From: Proteobacteria bacterium UBA5122 | GTDB lineage: Bacteria; Pseudomonadota; Gammaproteobacteria; Tenderiales; Tenderiaceae | Direction of reading: 5' to 3' | Assembly: GCA_002415485.1 (NCBI GenBank) | Contig: DHYU01000068.1 | Location: 10,844-29,859, forward strand | Length of the DNA stretch: 19,016 nucleotides | In this document: positions 8,365-15,626 of the stretch, piece after piece | How positions within the stretch are numbered: position 1 is the first letter of the stretch | Layout: each line of letters begins with the position of its first letter | Translations under genes and position numbers: made by a program | Notes under the pieces: model-generated | The model's database searches: none | What the model was told of the DNA's origin: nothing | The model's input: the letters and a program-made list of their open reading frames with translations, nothing else

Positions 8365-8974
8365 CGGGGCCTTATTGGCCTTAATCGTATTGACAGGATG
8401 TCAGAGTAATCCACAACGATCACAGGTTTCACAGCCGGTGCCGGCCGCAGAGGCGGCGAGTGTCGATGCAGAGGCGGAATTGGCCAAGGCCCGTGAGGCA
8501 TCGCAAGAGAAGGTGCGGCAGGCCTATAAGGCAGCACTGGTCTATATGGAAGGGCAGCGTGACCGTGAGGCCGAGGCCGCTTTGCAGGATATTATCCGGC
8601 GTAGTCCGAATTATCCCGGGCCACATGCGAATCTAGGGATTTTGTATCAACGGCAGGGTAAGCTTGAGCAGGCGCTGGCGTCGTTGGATAAGGCCTTGCA
8701 GCTCAATCCAGATAACGCCGTGACTCAAAATCGCAAGGGCATGGTGTTGCGCGAGCTTGGACGCTTTAATGATGCAGCTGCAGCATATATCCAGGCTACT
8801 CAGATTGATCCTGATTATGGCGACGCGTATTTGAATCTGGGGATCTTGTATGATCTCTATTTGCACGATGCCCATGTCGCACAGTTTTATTATCTGCATT
8901 ATCAATCGTTGCAGACGGTGGAAGATAGTCGCGTTAAGGTGTGGTTAGGTGATTTAGAACAGCGGTTGCAGTAG
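8351..8974 (+). CDS. Small TPR lipoprotein
   Basis: A 207-residue protein with a textbook lipoprotein signal, a short hydrophobic stretch ending in the lipobox LTGC (C17). A Gln/Ala/Glu-rich linker covers about residues 18-52. Four TPR units follow at about 54-87, 88-121, 122-155 and 156-189. The central two are canonical (ANLGILYQRQGKLEQALASL and RKGMVLRELGRFNDAAAAYI). It resembles PilF-like adaptors in size and layout, but neither the sequence nor the context is enough to call it a pilotin. The ATG lies inside the end of the large TPR gene (14-base overlap, different frame), indicating translational coupling and probably a joint outer-membrane complex. Confidence 0.88.
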   Translation: MRWSSGALLALIVLTGCQSNPQRSQVSQPVPAAEAASVDAEAELAKAREASQEKVRQAYKAALVYMEGQRDREAEAALQDIIRRSPNYPGPHANLGILYQRQGKLEQALASLDKALQLNPDNAVTQNRKGMVLRELGRFNDAAAAYIQATQIDPDYGDAYLNLGILYDLYLHDAHVAQFYYLHYQSLQTVEDSRVKVWLGDLEQRLQ

Positions 8975-9105
8975 GCGAATTACATTTATAACGATTGTTT
9001 TTGACGCGCACCGTCGATGTCACGAAAAAGGCGGAGCGCTTGAGTGTAAAAGGGGACTGGTGGGAAAACCGTGTCCTTTGGCACATGCATACGGAGAGGT
9101 ACGGC

Positions 9106-9678
9106 GTGAACCCTGATAACTTTGTGACCCAACTGTTACACGACTGGCGCGGTGGTAATCAGCAGGCCTTGGAGAAATTGATGCCGATGGTCTATGACAC
9201 ACTCCGTGAGTTAGCCGGGCGTTACATGCGGCGCGAGGCAGCACATCACACCTTGCAGGCGACGGTCGTCGTCAATGAGGCCTATATGAAACTGGTGGAC
9301 GCCGATGTCTCCTGGGCGGACCGCAGCCATTTCATCGCTATTGCCGCCCGTGCTATGCGCCGTATCCTGGTGGACCACGCACGCAACAAAGGGCGTGATA
9401 AACGGGGCGGGGATGCCACGCGCATTACCTTGCAGGATACGCGCATCAACCCCGAGGGTGGTTCGGCGGTTGAGGGTATAGACCTGATTGAGCTGGAAGA
9501 GGCGCTGGAAAAACTGGCCGCCTTCGATGATCGCAAGGCCAAGGCCATTGAATTGTCGTTCTTCGGCGGGCTGACCTACGATGAGATTGCAGAGGTCTTG
9601 GAGATTTCACCCGCCACGGTCGACCGTGAGCTGCGTTTTGCCAAGGCCTGGCTCTACAATAATCTCAAGCCAAAATAG
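9106..9678 (+). CDS. ECF sigma factor, Ser/Thr-kinase-linked (ECF43-like)
   Basis: A 190-residue sigma factor. Region 2 covers about residues 5-95 (FVTQLLHDWRGGNQQAL, then HHTLQATVVVNEAYMKL and SHFIAIAARAMRRILVDHAR). Region 4 covers about 127-187, with helix-turn-helix LTYDEIAEVLEISPATVDRE. The HTLQxTxxVNEAY signature is that of the ECF group found beside Hanks-type kinases. Where ordinary ECF factors have acidic DAED in region 2.2, this one has ATVV; T53 aligns with the acidic position. In EcfP of Vibrio parahaemolyticus a threonine in this region is phosphorylated by PknT to permit core-polymerase binding. I chose GTG 9106 because GGAGAGG lies 6 bases upstream and the family starts there; an in-frame TTG at 8995 has no such site. 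No anti-sigma gene is seen nearby. Confidence 0.92.
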   Translation: MNPDNFVTQLLHDWRGGNQQALEKLMPMVYDTLRELAGRYMRREAAHHTLQATVVVNEAYMKLVDADVSWADRSHFIAIAARAMRRILVDHARNKGRDKRGGDATRITLQDTRINPEGGSAVEGIDLIELEEALEKLAAFDDRKAKAIELSFFGGLTYDEIAEVLEISPATVDRELRFAKAWLYNNLKPK

Positions 9679-9721
9679 TTTATAAACAATGAGTTATCTG
9701 TGATCCGTCTTTCTTGAGTAG

Positions 9722-9780
9722 AAAAAAGTAAATTTTTTTAAAATTTTGTGAGGGGATTCTCCGCGTAACGGCGCATTAAC
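9722..9780 (+). promoter_or_regulatory. A/T tract plus candidate ECF-dependent promoter
   Basis: A run of almost pure A/T (9722-9747) resembles an UP element. It is followed by AGGGGATT (9751-9758) and, about 15 bases on, GCGCATTAAC (9771-9780). These would serve as alternative -35 and -10 elements, placing initiation near 9785, about 50 bases before the small gene at 9838. No good sigma-70 pair is seen. Assignment to the adjacent ECF factor rests on position. A 5-bp stem GACAG/CTGTC (9790-9805) follows in the leader. Confidence 0.4.
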
Positions 9781-9837
9781 AGGTGTAAGGACAGAAAACA
9801 CTGTCACCGAACACCCAAATAGCCAAGGAGAATCGAC

Positions 9838-10086
9838 ATGAAATCAGTACAAGCACAAGCCGCCACTACCCCAGCTCACAACGCCCTGCTGCCCATGATG
9901 ATGCCCGTCAGCATCGAAGAAGAGCAGGTGATGGGTTACGAGGCCGCGCATATGGACGGCTTTATGTTGGATGACGAGCTGCGCCGTATGATTGCGGAAT
10001 TTGATGAAGAGTGCCTGCGTGAGCGCGAGTCAGCCGACAAGTGTAATTGCAGCAACTGTGACGATAGCTGGATGCTGATTTTCTAA
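9838..10086 (+). CDS. Small Met- and Cys-containing protein, unknown function
   Basis: An 82-residue protein with an excellent AAGGAGA ribosome site 6 bases before the ATG, so translation is very likely. The N-terminal third is Ala/Thr/Pro/Met-rich with an LLPMMMPVS stretch. The middle is acidic and helical (FMLDDELRRMIAEFDEE). The tail holds four cysteines: one in EECLRE, then the cluster CNCSNC followed by DDSWMLIF. There is no signal peptide or membrane segment, so it should be cytoplasmic. I do not recognise the family. CxCxxC could bind a metal or form disulfides. It lies 159 bases after the ECF gene on the same strand, behind its own candidate promoter, making it the natural first target of that factor. 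A modified-peptide precursor is conceivable, but no maturation enzyme is present in the window. Confidence 0.75.
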   Translation: MKSVQAQAATTPAHNALLPMMMPVSIEEEQVMGYEAAHMDGFMLDDELRRMIAEFDEECLRERESADKCNCSNCDDSWMLIF

Positions 10087-10090
10087 GCGG

Positions 10091-10122
10091 AAAAAACAGC
10101 CCCTCAACCGGCCGGAGAGGGG
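10091..10122 (-). terminator. Intrinsic terminator of the kinase-sensor operon
   Basis: On the minus strand CCCCTC (10122-10117) and GAGGGG (10105-10100) form a stem around an 11-base loop that itself contains CCGGCCGG. After CTG comes TTTTTT (10096-10091). It lies 17 bases beyond the stop of the heme sensor gene. The A-run on the other side means it would be a weak terminator for the convergent small gene. Confidence 0.8.
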
Positions 10123-10138
10123 CGTGGGCGGGAGAGCA

Positions 10139-11014
10139 TCAATCGTCGAGCAGACTCATCGCATTAACCAAACTGCGGCGCATACGACTAAACGATTCTC
10201 CCAGAGATGCCAATTCATCCTTGCCCTTGGCTTCAAACTCAGGGGCTTCCATATTGCCAAGGCTGACCTCGCCGGCGATCTCCGCCATCTTCTTCACTGG
10301 GCGGATGACGATGTAGTGCAGCAGTAGGTTGACCAACAGAAGTAATGAAATATAGACCGCTGCCAATGAGATTATAAAGGTGCGGAACACCTCGTCAGCG
10401 CGGGCCAGCGGCAGTGACATTGGCACACTGACGATTTGAGAACCGACGACTTCTTCCATGCGCCAACCAAAGCCATTGGCGCTGCCGTAACGGGCCAGCA
10501 TCGATTCAGGGGCATCATCTATCTTGCCGTGACATGCCAGGCAGGCCTCATTTTTCACTGCAATCGGGCGTGCGATATAGAGGCTGGGGCCGGTGGCGGT
10601 TTGGCGTTCGCCGATCAGTTCGTTGGCATCGCGGTTATCACGGAAGTAATTGACGACACTGGCCTCCCAATCGGTGGCGCGGGAGGCTGGATTGGTGGGG
10701 TTGAGCGTCGCCTCTTTATACGAATATTCAGGGTACTTTTGGCGCAAACCTTCGATGTTACGTGAAGCGGCATAGGCCGGTACGGTTTGCGGCAGGAACT
10801 CGGTGCCGCCATAGTTGGTGTCTAATGCGGGGCGGACCTCATTGATGGTGTAATTCCGAACTGAATGTGCACTTTCCATAATCAGTCCAGCGGTATTAAG
10901 GATCTCTTCGCGGGCATTTTTTTGCAGGATTTGGTCGATCACATAGGCGGCGATGGAGAATCCGAGCAGGAATACCAGTGAAATGGCGATATTGAATTTT
11001 AAGCGCAGGCTCAT
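10139..11014 (-). CDS. Membrane c-heme sensor protein, DUF3365-HAMP
   Basis: A 291-residue inner-membrane protein. TM1 spans about residues 9-27. The periplasmic region, about 30-210, is a DUF3365 (Tll0287-like heme) domain with a c-type heme motif C158-x-x-C161-H162 (CLACHG). TM2 spans about 212-236, followed by a HAMP domain, about 237-288, starting IRPVKKMAEIAGEVSLGN. The chain ends right after HAMP, with no kinase, cyclase or methyl-accepting output domain. It must therefore pass its signal to a partner protein. The likely partner is the soluble Ser/Thr kinase encoded 57 bases upstream on the same strand. Known DUF3365 proteins bind heme and are proposed redox or gas sensors; ligand and potential cannot be read here. 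Covalent heme attachment needs the Ccm system, encoded elsewhere. Confidence 0.9.
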   Translation of the reverse strand: MSLRLKFNIAISLVFLLGFSIAAYVIDQILQKNAREEILNTAGLIMESAHSVRNYTINEVRPALDTNYGGTEFLPQTVPAYAASRNIEGLRQKYPEYSYKEATLNPTNPASRATDWEASVVNYFRDNRDANELIGERQTATGPSLYIARPIAVKNEACLACHGKIDDAPESMLARYGSANGFGWRMEEVVGSQIVSVPMSLPLARADEVFRTFIISLAAVYISLLLLVNLLLHYIVIRPVKKMAEIAGEVSLGNMEAPEFEAKGKDELASLGESFSRMRRSLVNAMSLLDD

Positions 11015-11052
11015 GGGGCGGGTATCTTCCGTGACGTTAATGCAAATGTAAT

Positions 11053-11066
11053 GGGGGAGTGCCCCC
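11053..11066. other. G/C hairpin between kinase and sensor genes
   Basis: GGGGG (11053-11057) pairs with CCCCC (11062-11066) around a 4-base loop in the 57-base gap between the two minus-strand genes. There is no proper U-tract after it in the direction of transcription. It may set the ratio of the two products or protect mRNA ends rather than end transcription. Confidence 0.35.
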
Positions 11067-11071
11067 GTTTG

Positions 11072-12655
11072 TTATTTATGGCACAGGCTTTTGGTTTTCT
11101 TTAAGAACGCCTGTTTGTCGTTTTCATCCACCAGCAGGCACGCGATCTCCTGGCAGATATTATTACAACCACTGTGTTTGGCCTGGGCGCGCTTGACCAT
11201 GGACTTGGCCACCGGGCCGATAATCGGGATCAACACCTCTTCAACCTTGCGTACACACTCCGGATCGCTGATGGTGGTGCTGACGTCCATGTGCTGCGGG
11301 CAACTGGTGGTCGTGCTTTGGCTGAGGCCAGTGAGCGTGCCGCCCAGTTTGTTCAGTTTCTTGATAAAGGCGCTGCGCTCGGCTTCGTTGGGTAGATGTT
11401 CGGCCAGTTTATGACATAGCTCCGGCAGCGAGCGTGTGTGTTTGGCATATTTCTTTACCAGCACGGTGGCGATCGGGCCGACGCGTAGTGTGAATTCTTC
11501 GCTGATGCCGGAGAGCGTCATCGCATCCCATTCGGTATCCTGCTGTGCGGGGGCACTGGCTACGGCCTGGGTGACCTCGTCACGCAATATGGGCAACTGA
11601 CCTTCGCTAATCACCAGAGTCGCTTCGGTGATGTCTTCACGCAGCATACGGGCGTTTGGATAACGGTCTTCCGGGTTGCGCGCCAACATGCGACTGGCGA
11701 GACGATCAAGCACGCGATTACTGCTTTGCAGATAGGCAGAGATGGGCTTGGGCGTCGTGTTGAGCACTGAGTACATGACTTCGTGCGGCTGTTTGGCGGC
11801 AAAGGGATGGGTGCCGGTAATTGCTTCGTACAATACCACGCCCAGGCTCCAGATATCGGCGCGGCCATCCACAGCCTCGCCCTTGATCTGCTCGGGCGCC
11901 ATGTAGGCGACGGTGCCGACCGAGGTGCCGGTGCTGGTGTTCTCGACGCCGCTGACCTTGGCGACGCCAAAGTCGAGGATCTTTACCTCACCGCTGTGGG
12001 TGAGCAGTATGTTGGCCGGTTTGATGTCGCGGTGAAAGATGCCATGGCTGTGCGCAGCACTGAGGCCATCGCAGATCTGGCCGCTGATGGCCAGTGCGGT
12101 GTCTGCCGGAATGGTCTTGCCATGCATGCGGTGGCGCAGGTCGTGGCCTTCGTAATAGGGCATCACGATATAAGGCGTGCCGTCTTTGGTCTCGCCAATG
12201 TCATAGATGGTGCAGATGTTTGGGTGTTCGACCTTGGACGCGGCACGGGCCTCAGTGATGAAGCGTTGCCGTGCCTGTTCATTGAGATTGTTGTGCGAGG
12301 ACAGACACTTGATGGCGACGATGCGATCCAGACGCGTATCGAGCGCCTTATAAACCACGCCCATACCGCCCGCACCGACTTCTTCCATGACTTGATAGGG
12401 GCCGATGGTTTCGCCGCTGCGATCCTGGTGACCCGCAATTTGATGGATGGCGGTGGTGGAGAACGAGATCTTGTCGAGCGCGCCGACCTTGCTGACCTCG
12501 GCGTCGGCGGCCAGCAGAGATTGCACCTGAGCCAGGACTTCGGGCTGTTCACCACACGTGTCGCGCAGATACGCCGCCCGTTGCTCTTCATTCATATAGA
12601 GCGCAGCGTTGAATAAGGCTTCAATGTGTTCCCAATTGAGTGTTTGTTCGGACAA
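11072..12655 (-). CDS. Hanks-type Ser/Thr protein kinase, soluble, with duplicated C-terminal domain
   Basis: A 527-residue kinase. Residues 8-52 match the N-terminal helical segment common in ECF-linked bacterial kinases (WEHIEALFNAALYMNEEQRA, then SLLAAD). The kinase domain, about 86-345, has all key motifs: Gly loop GAGGMG (94-99), VAIK with K116, HRDIKPAN with catalytic D210, DFG 228-230 and APE 253-255. It should therefore be active. After a linker come two copies of a helical domain (about 385-435 and 467-521), each with a GPIATVLVKK/GPVAKSMVKR core, resembling the DUF8082 family. The second copy and tail carry several Cys. No membrane segment is seen. It starts with TTG, preceded by AAGG 8 bases away. 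The gene pairs with the c-heme sensor downstream and probably phosphorylates the ECF factor at 9106-9678. Confidence 0.93.
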   Translation of the reverse strand: MSEQTLNWEHIEALFNAALYMNEEQRAAYLRDTCGEQPEVLAQVQSLLAADAEVSKVGALDKISFSTTAIHQIAGHQDRSGETIGPYQVMEEVGAGGMGVVYKALDTRLDRIVAIKCLSSHNNLNEQARQRFITEARAASKVEHPNICTIYDIGETKDGTPYIVMPYYEGHDLRHRMHGKTIPADTALAISGQICDGLSAAHSHGIFHRDIKPANILLTHSGEVKILDFGVAKVSGVENTSTGTSVGTVAYMAPEQIKGEAVDGRADIWSLGVVLYEAITGTHPFAAKQPHEVMYSVLNTTPKPISAYLQSSNRVLDRLASRMLARNPEDRYPNARMLREDITEATLVISEGQLPILRDEVTQAVASAPAQQDTEWDAMTLSGISEEFTLRVGPIATVLVKKYAKHTRSLPELCHKLAEHLPNEAERSAFIKKLNKLGGTLTGLSQSTTTSCPQHMDVSTTISDPECVRKVEEVLIPIIGPVAKSMVKRAQAKHSGCNNICQEIACLLVDENDKQAFLKKTKSLCHK

Positions 12656-12690
12656 GATGTTCGCCTTAAACGAGCCCTGGAAAAGCGGGC

Positions 12691-12719
12691 ATGGTAGAGG
12701 ATTTACCTGTCATCAGCAA
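12691..12719 (-). promoter_or_regulatory. Candidate promoter of the kinase-sensor operon
   Basis: On the minus strand TTGCTG (12719-12714) and TACCAT (12696-12691) are 17 bases apart, with initiation expected near 12684, about 29 bases before the TTG start. Both hexamers are only fair matches. The kinase operon could also be read through from the P-type ATPase gene, since no terminator is seen in the 91-base gap. Confidence 0.35.
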
Positions 12720-12746
12720 TAGCCGCGGGGTTTGCTGGGTTATTAA

Positions 12747-15458
12747 TTAGTGAATGCTAATTCGTTGATGTCTGTGGTGAAACTGACGCCAGCCCCATTT
12801 TTCGAGGGCGACAAGGCTGCTCATCAAGACGCCAAAACTGAGGATGCGTAACCAGGACTCGAGGCCGATGGCCTCGGTGCGAAACATTGCATTCATAAAC
12901 GGCAGATAGACGAAGCACAATTGCAGGATCGCCATCATGGCGAGGCCAAGCCAGATCCACGGATTTGACCACAGCCCCACCGACCACAACGAACCTTGCA
13001 GTGAGCGGCAGTTGAGTAGATAGGCGGCCTGACCGACGACAAACACGCTGGCGGCGACGGTGTGCGCCTGCGCCGTTGTCGCGCCGAGGCTCAACTCATA
13101 GTGGAACAGCCCAAAGCCACCGAGGCACAAGGTGGACGACACGAGCAGCGTGCGCCATATCAGTGCGCCGTCGATGATACGTGTTTGCGGCGGAATCGGC
13201 GGCCGGTGCATCAGGCCACGCTCTTTCGGCTCGAAGGCCAGCATCAGGCCGAGACATACCGCGGTGGTCATGTTGATCCAGAGGATCTGCGCCGGCAGGA
13301 TCGGCAGCGTCAGCCCCAGCAGGATCGCCGTCAGCACAATGCCGCCTTCGCCGCCGTTGGTGGGCAGGGTCCAGACGATGAACTTACGCAGGTTGTCGAA
13401 GATGCCGCGACCTTCCTCGACCGCGGCCTCGATGGTGGCGAAGTTGTCGTCGGTCAGCATCATGTCGGAGGCCTCACGTGCAACCTCGGTGCCACCGAGC
13501 GCCATCGCGATGCCGATATCGGCGCGGCGCAGGGCAGGGGCGTCGTTGACGCCATCGCCGGTCATCGCCACCACATGGCCGCGTGACTGCAGCGCCTGCA
13601 CCAGGCGCAGCTTGTCATCGGGCGCGACACGGGCGAAGACGGTGCAGCGCTCGGCGGCCTGAATCAGTGCATCGTCCGTCATCTCGCTCAGCTGATGGCC
13701 GCTGATGATTGTGTCATCGTGGGCGGCCTGTGGATTGATCAGGCCCATTTGCCGGGCGATGGCCGCCGCTGTGTGGCTATGGTCGCCAGTGATCATCTTG
13801 ACCTGAATGCCGGCCTGGCGACAGTGAGCGATGGCGCGGATGGCCTCCGGCCGCGGCGGATCGATCATCGCCTGCAGGCCAACGAAGATCATGCCAGCGG
13901 CGACATCGTCATGTTCGATGCTGCGCAGCTGCGCATCGCCCTTGCGGTAGGCAAAGGCCAGCAGGCGCAGGCCACGGCCAGCGAGGTCTTCCACCCGCAG
14001 GTGGATCAATGCCGGGTCGAGGGGCTGCAGGCTGCCATCTGCGCCCATCGTGTGGCTACAGCGTTTGAGCACACTTTCAACTGAACCCTTGAGATAGATC
14101 ACGGTATCGCCACGGGCATCGTGGTGCAGGCTGGCCATATAACGGTGGGCAGACTCAAACGGCACGCTGTCGAGCCGTGGCAGGTCGTGTTGGACTTGCG
14201 CGGGCTGCATGCCCGCCTTGGCGGCAGCGATCAGCAGGGCGCCTTCGGTCGGGTCACCGTCCACCTGCCAATGCCCGGCCTGTTGGCGTACATGCGCCTC
14301 ATTGCACAGCAGGCCGGCGCACAGGGTGTGCTGCAGGGCGGCATTGTCGTCGTGTGGCGTGATCTCTCCTGCGGGTTGATAGCCCAGGCCGCTGACGGCG
14401 TATTCGCGATCACCGGCGTAGATCGCCTGCACCGTCATCTGGTTTTTGGTGAGGGTGCCGGTCTTGTCGGAACAGATGACCGTGGTGCTGCCGAGGGTCT
14501 CGACCACGGGCAGGTGACGGATGATGGCGCGGCGTTTGGCCATGCGTGCCACGCCGATGGCGAGCATGATGGTGACGGCGGCGGGCAGCCCTTCGGGGAT
14601 GGCGGCGACGGCGAGGGCGACGGCAGCGAGAAAGACATCGAACAGCGGCAGTTGGTGCAGCCAACCGGCGAGCATGGCCAGTGCGGCAAAACCGAGGATG
14701 ACGTAGACCAGGATGCCGCTGAAGCGCCGGATGCGGCGCGTGAGCGGGGTTTCGAGGATGGCGGCGCTGGCGATCATCTCCGAGATCTGGCCGATCTCGG
14801 TCTCGTCGCCGGTGGCGACCACAACGCCGTAGGCGGTGCCGTAGGTGACCAGCGTCGATGAGTAGGCGATGTTGTTGCGTTCGGCGAGCACGGTCTCCTG
14901 CGTCAGGGTGTTGGCGGTTTTGAGTGTTGGCAGCGATTCGCCGGTCAGCGCCGATTCGTCGATCTGCAGGTTGCGCACGCGCAGTAGGCGCAGGTCGGCA
15001 GGGACCTTGTCTCCGGCCTGCAGAAAGATCAGGTCGCCCGGCACCAGTTCGGTCGAGCTCAGGCGCCGGCGTTCGCCGGCGCGGATGACCATCGCCTCGC
15101 TGATGATGTGTTGACTCAGTGCGCTGATGGCCTGTAGTGCACGCGCCTCCTGGATGTAGCCGACGATGGCGTTCACCAGTACCACGGCGAAGATGACGCT
15201 GGAGTCCACCCATTCGCCCAATGCCAAGGTGATGACACCGGCGGCCAGCAGGATATAGATCAGGGCTTGATGAAACTGCAGTAAAAAACGCTTGAACGGG
15301 TGCTGGCCTGGGGCCGGTTTGAGTGCGTTGGCACCGAACTGTTGCCGGCGGTTTTCTACCTCGAACTGGTCGAGTCCCTGGTGGGCGTTCGTCTCCAGCA
15401 GCGTGAGGACTTCATCCTCCGACAGGTGGTGCCAGTGTCTGCCAAGCAAGGGTTGCAT
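12747..15458 (-). CDS. P2-type cation-transporting ATPase
   Basis: A 903-residue membrane pump. Family landmarks: actuator TGES (172-175), M4 PEGLP (288-292), phosphorylation site DKTGTLT with D331, nucleotide-binding KGSVE (458-462), and hinge TGDGVNDAPAL (633-643). The ten-helix plan is of the SERCA/PMR type. Relative to SERCA, ion-binding residues E309 (here E289), N768 (N701), E771 (E704), N796 (N729) and T799 (T732) are kept, but D800 is Ala (A733 in WINMTTAVCL). So calcium specificity should not be assumed; this looks like a broad bacterial subgroup with an unproven cation. The ATG at 15458 has no clear ribosome site. It is divergent from the cellulase gene, and its end lies 91 bases before the kinase start. 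Confidence 0.93.
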   Translation of the reverse strand: MQPLLGRHWHHLSEDEVLTLLETNAHQGLDQFEVENRRQQFGANALKPAPGQHPFKRFLLQFHQALIYILLAAGVITLALGEWVDSSVIFAVVLVNAIVGYIQEARALQAISALSQHIISEAMVIRAGERRRLSSTELVPGDLIFLQAGDKVPADLRLLRVRNLQIDESALTGESLPTLKTANTLTQETVLAERNNIAYSSTLVTYGTAYGVVVATGDETEIGQISEMIASAAILETPLTRRIRRFSGILVYVILGFAALAMLAGWLHQLPLFDVFLAAVALAVAAIPEGLPAAVTIMLAIGVARMAKRRAIIRHLPVVETLGSTTVICSDKTGTLTKNQMTVQAIYAGDREYAVSGLGYQPAGEITPHDDNAALQHTLCAGLLCNEAHVRQQAGHWQVDGDPTEGALLIAAAKAGMQPAQVQHDLPRLDSVPFESAHRYMASLHHDARGDTVIYLKGSVESVLKRCSHTMGADGSLQPLDPALIHLRVEDLAGRGLRLLAFAYRKGDAQLRSIEHDDVAAGMIFVGLQAMIDPPRPEAIRAIAHCRQAGIQVKMITGDHSHTAAAIARQMGLINPQAAHDDTIISGHQLSEMTDDALIQAAERCTVFARVAPDDKLRLVQALQSRGHVVAMTGDGVNDAPALRRADIGIAMALGGTEVAREASDMMLTDDNFATIEAAVEEGRGIFDNLRKFIVWTLPTNGGEGGIVLTAILLGLTLPILPAQILWINMTTAVCLGLMLAFEPKERGLMHRPPIPPQTRIIDGALIWRTLLVSSTLCLGGFGLFHYELSLGATTAQAHTVAASVFVVGQAAYLLNCRSLQGSLWSVGLWSNPWIWLGLAMMAILQLCFVYLPFMNAMFRTEAIGLESWLRILSFGVLMSSLVALEKWGWRQFHHRHQRISIH

Positions 15459-15573
15459 GATGAATTTAAGCTTTTACCTTAAGCAGGTTTTCTTAAGAAT
15501 TGTTTTAGCATCTTTTGGGGCGGGGTGTCAGTTGTCAGCGTCGAACATTCATAGACCATTCGGATTTTGCTGG

Positions 15574-15579
15574 TAGAAT
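15574..15579 (+). promoter_or_regulatory. Extended -10 promoter for the cellulase gene
   Basis: TGGTAGAAT (15571-15579) is an extended -10 element (TG-N-TAGAAT). The -35 region, about TAGACC 16 bases upstream, is poor, as is common for extended -10 promoters. Initiation would fall near 15586, 41 bases before the ATG. No obvious operator is seen in the 168-base divergent region. Confidence 0.45.
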
Positions 15580-15626
15580 TTGCGCACTGCGTATGGGGTT
15601 GAACAGCATATTTGAGGGCGTTTTAA

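Noticed and set aside
8995..9105. N-terminal extension of the ECF sigma factor from TTG 8995
   Set aside because: The extra 37 residues match nothing in the family, the TTG has no ribosome site, and GTG 9106 has a perfect GGAGAGG at the right distance.
9722..9747. AAAAAA...TTTTTT as a terminator after the ECF gene
   Set aside because: Pairs only A with T and has no G/C stem; position directly before a promoter-like block fits an UP element better.
9838..10086. Reading the 82-aa protein as a confirmed RiPP precursor
   Set aside because: Size and Cys cluster would allow it, but no radical SAM enzyme, cyclodehydratase, lanthionine synthetase or exporter is in the window and no known leader motif is seen.
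11783..12616. 277-codon plus-strand frame opposite the kinase
   Set aside because: Antisense shadow of a gene with complete kinase motifs; no ribosome site or family resemblance.
14121..14861. 246-codon plus-strand frame opposite the P-type ATPase
   Set aside because: Gly/Asp-rich low-complexity translation typical of the reverse complement of a GC-biased gene.
14410..15213. 267-codon minus-strand frame overlapping the ATPase gene
   Set aside because: Arg/His-rich alternative frame inside a clearly coding gene; not a separate gene.
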